From positions 558,001 through 622,000 of the forward strand of contig JADJPD010000001.1 in the NCBI GenBank assembly GCA_016713435.1: a stretch of 64,000 bases of DNA. Direction: 5' to 3'. The DNA is from Gemmatimonadota bacterium (lineage in GTDB: Bacteria; Gemmatimonadota; Gemmatimonadetes; Gemmatimonadales; GWC2-71-9). Both the position numbers and the translations under genes were made by a program. Within the stretch, counting starts at the first letter, position 1, and each line of letters starts with the position of its first letter. The notes beneath the pieces are model-generated. The model was given only the letters and a program-made list of their open reading frames with translations. It ran no database searches and had not been told where the DNA came from. Below, piece by piece: positions 58,034 to 64,000 of the stretch.

Positions 58034-58099
58034 GGTCCCGGGTACTGGCGCAGGCGCGGCCGGGTGGCCGCGCGTTCAATGAGGAAAGTCGACGAGCGA

Positions 58100-58921
58100 A
58101 TGCCGGTGATAAATGGGGTGGCGGTGCACGAGCGCCGGGTGGGCGAGGGGCCCCCGGTGGTGATACTCCACGGCGGCCCCGGCGCGCACCACGACTACCT
58201 CCTCCCCGGCTTCGACGCCCTCGCCACCGGCCGCGAGCTCATCTACTACGACCAGCGGGGCGGCGGCGGCTCGCCGGTGGAGCGCAACGTCTCCGTCGGC
58301 TGGCGCGACCACGTGGCCGACCTCGAGGCGCTGCGCGTGCGCTGGGGCTTCTCCACCCTCACGCTGGCCGGCTACTCCTGGGGCGGGCTCCTCGCCATGC
58401 TGTATGCGCTGGCGCACCCGCGCCGGGTGGCGCGCCTGGCGCTCGTCTCCCCCGCCCCCGCCTGGAAGGCCGCGCGCGATGAATTCGAGCGCCGCTTCAG
58501 CGCCCGCACCATGACGCCCGAGCTGCAGGCGGCCCGCGTGGCCCTGCGCGAGAGCGGCCTCCGCGAGCGCGACCCCGCCGCCCACGCCCAGCGCCTCTTC
58601 GAGCTGGCCGTGGCCGGCTACTTCCATGACCCCGCCCAGGCCCGCGAGCTCACCCCCTTCCGCGTCACCGAGCGCACCCGCGCCGAGGTCTGGGCCTCCC
58701 TCGGCGACTACGACCTGCGCCCCGCGCTCCCGAGCCTCCACATCCCGGCCCTGGTCCTGCACGGCGACGACGACCCCATCCCCCTCGAGTCCGCCCGCGA
58801 GGTGGCACGCTGCCTCTCGGCCGAGCTGGTGGTGCTGGAGCAGTGCGGCCACGTGCCGTACGTGGAGCGGTTCCCGGCCTTCCGTGAGGCACTCGATCGG
58901 TTCCTACCCCGGACCCCCTGA
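58100..58921 (+). CDS. Alpha/beta hydrolase, proline-iminopeptidase-like
   Basis: The protein has 273 residues. The oxyanion motif is VVILHGGPGAHHDYL, the nucleophile elbow is GYSWGG (Ser), the Asp is in LHGDDDPIP and the His is in EQCGHVPYVERF, the complete triad of S33-type hydrolases. The start at 58100 is preferred over 58079 because GAGGAAAG precedes it by a normal distance. The substrate is unknown; epoxide or ester hydrolases of this fold are possible. Confidence 0.9.
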   Translation: MPVINGVAVHERRVGEGPPVVILHGGPGAHHDYLLPGFDALATGRELIYYDQRGGGGSPVERNVSVGWRDHVADLEALRVRWGFSTLTLAGYSWGGLLAMLYALAHPRRVARLALVSPAPAWKAARDEFERRFSARTMTPELQAARVALRESGLRERDPAAHAQRLFELAVAGYFHDPAQARELTPFRVTERTRAEVWASLGDYDLRPALPSLHIPALVLHGDDDPIPLESAREVARCLSAELVVLEQCGHVPYVERFPAFREALDRFLPRTP

Positions 58922-58924
58922 CGT

Positions 58925-58958
58925 CTGCCCGGAATCCGGTCCACCGGATTCCGGGCAG
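58925..58958 (+). terminator. 15-bp perfect hairpin after the hydrolase gene
   Basis: CTGCCCGGAATCCGG pairs perfectly with CCGGATTCCGGGCAG around the loop TCCA. There is no T-run. It stands four bases after the stop and probably ends or protects the transcript. Confidence 0.6.
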
Positions 58959-59020
58959 CGGGAACGCCCCACTCCCCTTATGTTCCGGGCCGTTTGCCCC
59001 CTGGCCCGAGCGACCCGCGG

Positions 59021-59725
59021 ATGCCCCGACCGACCCCCTACGACCTCGCCTTCGGCCCCGAGGCGGAAGCCCGCTTCGCCGAGATCCAGGGGTCGCTGGC
59101 CCAGGCCGGGCGCGACCCGCACGACGCCGACGCCTTCGTCCTGGACCGCGCCGTGGCCGCCTTCCTCCGCGACCTCGTGCCGGAGGAAGGCGTCGGTGAG
59201 GCGGTGCGCGAGCACCTCGCGCTGCTCCAGCAGGCCTACCTGTACTGGGTGGAAGGCGGCTGGCTGGTGCGGCCCTCGCGGGCGCGGGTCGAGCGGCTGC
59301 TGACGGAGCCCCGCCAGGCGGCGCCGCACGACGCGGTGCCGCGCGCCTTCTACGTGCAGCTGCCGGAGCGCCTGGTGTGGCTGGCCTTCAGCCCCGGGGA
59401 ACCGCACCAGCCGCTCGACGGGCTCTTCGTGCGGCCGTGGCCGGGGGGCGGGCTCTTCGTGCTGGCCATCTGCGGGATGCACCCGGGGAGCGAGGGCTTC
59501 GTGGTGGTGGACGTGGACGGGCACCCCGCACGCCAGCTGGCGCGCGAGGGCCAGAGCGCGCTCTTCGCCCCGGTCATGCCGGGCGGGGCGCAGGCGGGGC
59601 TCTTCTCGGTGACCGGCGGCGAGGAACTGCTCGAGCTGGGCGAGCGCTGCATCACGATCGCGGCCGAGGCGAAGGCGTGTGTCGGCGCCGCGCACGTGCC
59701 GCACCAGGCGGTGGAGGTGGGCTGA
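59021..59725 (+). CDS. Protein of unknown function
   Basis: The 234-residue protein is predicted soluble, without signal peptide or membrane helix. An N-terminal helical part (to about 90) with DDADAFVLDRAVAAFLRDLVPEEG-like helices (short landmarks FVLDRAVAAFLRDL, LALLQQAYLYW) is followed by a beta-rich part with VWLAFSPGEPHQPLDG and GLFVLAICGMHPGSEGF. I do not recognise a family. It ends six bases before the polX start and may share an mRNA with polX and nth, but no DNA-repair motif is seen. Confidence 0.8.
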   Translation: MPRPTPYDLAFGPEAEARFAEIQGSLAQAGRDPHDADAFVLDRAVAAFLRDLVPEEGVGEAVREHLALLQQAYLYWVEGGWLVRPSRARVERLLTEPRQAAPHDAVPRAFYVQLPERLVWLAFSPGEPHQPLDGLFVRPWPGGGLFVLAICGMHPGSEGFVVVDVDGHPARQLAREGQSALFAPVMPGGAQAGLFSVTGGEELLELGERCITIAAEAKACVGAAHVPHQAVEVG

Positions 59726-59731
59726 GTGGCG

Positions 59732-61455
<1,724 letters not shown>

Positions 61456-61456
<1 letters not shown>

Positions 61457-62208
61457 TGGCGGGGAAGCCCGTGAAGCGCGCAAAGACGGCGAAGCGGTCC
61501 GGCAGGACGTCCACGCCGCCTGCCAAGAAGCGGCCGGGCAAGGCGCCGGCACGGGCCGTCGCGCGCCGCCTTCCCCCCGCGGCCGTCCGCATCGGCGAGA
61601 TCCTCGCCCGCCTCAAGCAGGCCTATCCCGATGCGCACTGCGCCCTCGAGCACACCTCGCCCTACGAGCTGCTCGTGGCCACCATCCTCTCGGCGCAGTG
61701 CACCGATGCGCGGGTCAACATGGTGACCCCGGCGCTCTTCGCGAAGTACCCCGGGCCCGCCGCCCTGGCGGGCGCCGCGCAGGCGGACGTCGAGGCGCTG
61801 GTGCAGTCCACCGGCTTCTTCCGGAACAAGGCGAAGAACCTCATCGCCATGGCGCAGGCCGTGATGGCGCAGCACGGCGGCGAGATCCCGCGCACCATGG
61901 ACCAGCTGCACGCCTTGCCAGGCGTGGGCCGCAAGACCGCCAACGTGGTGCTGGGGAATGCCTTCGGGATCAACGCCGGGGTGACGGTGGACACGCATGT
62001 CACCCGGCTCAGCAACCTGCTGGGCCTCACCACCCACCAGGACGCCGTGAAGATCGAGCAGGATCTCATCGCCCTGGTGCCGCAGGACGACTGGACCCTC
62101 GTCTCGCACCTGCTCATCATGCACGGCCGCGGCGTGTGCATCGCCAACCGGCCGCGCTGCGGCGAGTGCGTCCTCGCCGCGCTCTGCCCCTCCGCGCGCC
62201 CTACCTGA
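61456..62208 (+). CDS. nth: Endonuclease III, base-excision DNA glycosylase/AP lyase
   Basis: The protein has 250 residues. A Lys/Arg/Pro-rich N-terminal tail of about 45 residues precedes the normal core. The helix-hairpin-helix LPGVGRKTANVVL carries the catalytic Lys, TVDTHVTR carries the catalytic Asp, and the C-terminal C-x6-C-x2-C-x5-C cluster (starting CIANRPRCGEC) binds 4Fe-4S. It removes oxidised pyrimidines. It is coupled to polX, and its end overlaps the converging beta-barrel gene by eight bases. Confidence 0.96.
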
Positions 62209-62710
62209 CCCGCGGCACCACGCCGAGCCCGAACGACACCGACCAGGCGGCGGGGTTCCCGTCGAGGCGGTAGTAGCGGCGGGCCACGTCCACCCGGCCG
62301 CCAAGCCCCGCGGTGAACCGGTAGAGGAACGCCGCGCCAACGTACCCGCCCACCCCGCCCGTGCGATTGCCGGGGGCCAGCAGCCCCAGGATACCCCCGT
62401 GCAGCAGCAGTCCGGCACGCCCGTTCCCCACCAGGTACCCCGCACCCGCCTCGCCCGTGAAGGCCACGCCCAGGTCGGCGAGGTCGCTGCCGAGCAGGCC
62501 CACCCCGAAGGTGGGAATGAAGCGATTGGGCTGGTAGCGCGAGAGCCGGAGCGTCACCCCCTCGGGCGTGACCATGCCGTGGTCCACCCAGAGGTGGTCC
62601 AGCTGCACCATCGCCGAGTACTCGGTGAGCGACCCGACCCCGTCCTGCGCGGCGGCGGACCCGGTGCCGAGTGCCAGCAGCAGGAGCAGGCTAGGGAAGG
62701 CTCGTCTCAT
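62201..62710 (-). CDS. Exported beta-barrel-like protein
   Basis: The 169-residue protein has a signal peptide (MRRAFPSLLLLLALGTGSAAAQ), and the mature part alternates Gly and hydrophobic residues in strands typical of small outer-membrane barrels (FGVGLLG, GAGYLVGNGRAGLLLHGG, YVGAAFLYRF). The last residues do not end in Phe. The family is unknown. It overlaps the upstream GNAT gene by 20 bases on the same strand. Confidence 0.75.
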   Translation of the reverse strand: MRRAFPSLLLLLALGTGSAAAQDGVGSLTEYSAMVQLDHLWVDHGMVTPEGVTLRLSRYQPNRFIPTFGVGLLGSDLADLGVAFTGEAGAGYLVGNGRAGLLLHGGILGLLAPGNRTGGVGGYVGAAFLYRFTAGLGGRVDVARRYYRLDGNPAAWSVSFGLGVVPRVR

Positions 62711-63200
62711 ACTCCTCCGTTCCCGTGACCCGGAAGCCCCGCTTCAGGTAGTTAGGCAGGGCCCCGGGATGGTCGAGCGTGCAGGTGTGCAGCCAGACCC
62801 GCGCCGGCTGCATGGCCCACGCCTCCTCGATGCTCCGCGTCAGCAGCCACTTCCCGAGGCCCGCCCCCTGGAACTCCGGCAGCACCCCGAAGTAGGCAAT
62901 CTCGACGCCGCCGTCCACGGGCCCGCGGAGCTCGAAGAACGCCGCCGGCGCCCCGTCCACCGTGAGCAGCCAGAGCCGGCTCGGCCCGGCCAGCCACTCC
63001 CGGAACTGGTGCTCGGTCCACGGCAGCCGGTCCTTCCAGTGGTAGAGCCGCCCGACTTCCACGTAGAGGTAGCGATAGAAGTGCCAGGGACAGTGCTTCA
63101 TCTCCTCGAGGCGCACGCCTGCCCGCGCCTCCCCGGCCGGCCGGAACTCCGCCGGCGAGTTCATCTCCAGGTAGGTCCGCGTCACGGTGATCATCGGCAT
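62691..63200 (-). CDS. GNAT family N-acetyltransferase
   Basis: The protein has 169 residues. Motif A is VLPEFQGAGLGKWLLTRSIEEA (Q-x2-G-x-G), preceded by the strand IAYFG and followed by YLKRGFRVTG. AFFELRG marks an earlier strand. The substrate is unknown. TATCTT ends six bases before the ATG, a leaderless arrangement. Confidence 0.88.
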   Translation of the reverse strand: MPMITVTRTYLEMNSPAEFRPAGEARAGVRLEEMKHCPWHFYRYLYVEVGRLYHWKDRLPWTEHQFREWLAGPSRLWLLTVDGAPAAFFELRGPVDGGVEIAYFGVLPEFQGAGLGKWLLTRSIEEAWAMQPARVWLHTCTLDHPGALPNYLKRGFRVTGTEEYETSLP

Positions 63201-63378
63201 GCGCCGAAGATACCCGTCGCGCGCCGTCGACATGGGCTCGGCATGCGGCCGGGCCTGGGCTGAGGCGGGGGCGTCCCCATGCCCGAGCCTCCCACGCCCA
63301 GGCGCCCTGGCGACCGTGTGCAAACCACCCCCCCAGGCGCATCCCCTCGCCGTCCTGAGACCACCCCAGAGGGAGCCC

Positions 63379-64000
63379 ATGCACCGTTACATCCTTGGAG
63401 CGCTTGCGCTTGCGCTCACCGCCACGCCTGCCGCCGCGCAGGGCTGGATCGAAGTGGAACGCCGTCCCACCCAACCCCCAATCCAAGGCTCCATCTCCCG
63501 CGTCGGCTCCGACGTGCGGGTCACCGTCGACGGGCGCATTGCGCGGGTCGAGGTGGAGGAGCGCTTCCGGAACGACGGCGGCCGAGTGGCGGAGGGCAGT
63601 TACCTCTACCCGCTCCCCGGCGAGGCGGTCTTCCAGAATTTCTCGCTCTGGATGGGCGAGCAGGAGATGAAGGGCGAGATGCTCACGGCCGAGCAGGCGC
63701 GCGGCATCTACGAGGAGATCGTGCGCCGCCAGCGCGATCCCGCGCTCCTCACCCTCGCCGGCCATGGCCTGGTGCGCGCGCAGGTCTTCCCCATCCAGCC
63801 GGGCGAGACCCGCAAGGTGGTGCTCCGCTACACCCAGCTCCTCGAGCGCAGTGGCGACGCGGTCCGCGTCCGGTATGCACTCGGCCAGCGCGGCGGCACG
63901 GCGGGGTCGTGGCGCCTGACCACGGCCGCCGAGGCGGGCTTCGGCACGCCCTACTCGCCCACCCACGCCGTCACCGCGGACCGCGCGGGCGGCCGCCTGC
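63379..64000 (+). CDS. VIT-domain exported protein, 3' end outside window
   Basis: The first 207 residues are seen. A signal peptide (MHRYILGALALALTATPAAA) precedes a vault/inter-alpha-trypsin (VIT) domain: VTVDGRIARVEVEERFRN, SYLYPLPGEAVFQNFSLWMG, EQARGIYEEIVRRQRDPALL and VFPIQPGETRKVVLRY. Such proteins usually carry a von Willebrand A domain next, which would lie beyond the edge. GGGAG precedes the ATG. The role is probably envelope-associated protein binding. Confidence 0.9.
   Translation, partial: MHRYILGALALALTATPAAAQGWIEVERRPTQPPIQGSISRVGSDVRVTVDGRIARVEVEERFRNDGGRVAEGSYLYPLPGEAVFQNFSLWMGEQEMKGEMLTAEQARGIYEEIVRRQRDPALLTLAGHGLVRAQVFPIQPGETRKVVLRYTQLLERSGDAVRVRYALGQRGGTAGSWRLTTAAEAGFGTPYSPTHAVTADRAGGRL

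Overview
The window is a 64 kb piece of a very GC-rich bacterial chromosome. It has densely packed genes, short gaps, many ATGA, GTGA or TGATG start/stop overlaps, and no tRNA, rRNA, phage, IS or CRISPR. Content and style suggest Gemmatimonadota or a close relative: a SARP/AAA regulator fused to a beta-propeller, M28-PDZ and VIT-domain exported proteins, many small lipoproteins, and promoters of the form TTGnnn-N16..18-TAnnTT, several with the -10 box directly against the start codon. This assignment is inference; no 16S or marker protein was compared.

Layout. 1-2.8 kb (minus): a TPR protein followed by an M16 zinc peptidase cut by the window edge. 2.9-7.6 kb: TetR regulator with its operator, then TolC, EmrA-type and EmrB-type proteins, a tripartite drug exporter. 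7.7-9.2 kb: PLP-dependent decarboxylase. 9.2-16.1 kb: an NtrB/NtrC-like two-component pair directly upstream of a PQQ biosynthesis cluster, pqqA - intrinsic terminator - pqqB - ferritin-like gene - pqqC - pqqD - pqqE, with a candidate sigma-54 promoter ahead of pqqA. 16.1-18.4 kb: two small minus-strand envelope genes and a frame-disrupted exported amidohydrolase. 18.6-23.4 kb (minus): an HTH-TOBE regulator with modA-modB-modC, then pruA. 23.8-28.9 kb: response regulator, saccharopine-dehydrogenase-like enzyme with a structured leader, PAP2 phosphatase, lipoprotein, cutA, an odd degenerate array with a period of about 20 nt, and an interrupted JAB-type gene. 29-34.7 kb: Yip1-type membrane protein, small HExxH lipoprotein, and a large membrane-spanning SARP/AAA/propeller/BIG2 regulator. 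35.3-38.3 kb: GNAT, acyl-ACP desaturase, lipoprotein, YggT and YggU. 38.3-44.1 kb: SAM-II riboswitch plus terminator controlling metH and a YitJ-type homocysteine methyltransferase/MTHFR fusion. 44.2-51 kb: lipoprotein, acyl-CoA dehydrogenase, DacB, membrane protein and an OmpR/HK pair. 51-64 kb: aminotransferase, M42 and M28 peptidases, HEAT-repeat protein, fRMsr-like GAF protein, alpha/beta hydrolase, PolX with an altered polymerase site, endonuclease III, beta-barrel protein, GNAT and the start of a VIT-domain protein.

Two cross-cutting features matter. First, palindromic and degenerate intergenic repeats recur in at least three families. Second, several otherwise intact genes carry single-base indels (histidine kinase, amidohydrolase three times, pruA end, SARP gene, metH-linked fusion gene, possibly pqqD/pqqE). 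They are mostly deletions, often in homopolymers, which looks more like residual long-read assembly error than biology and should be settled before those genes are called broken.
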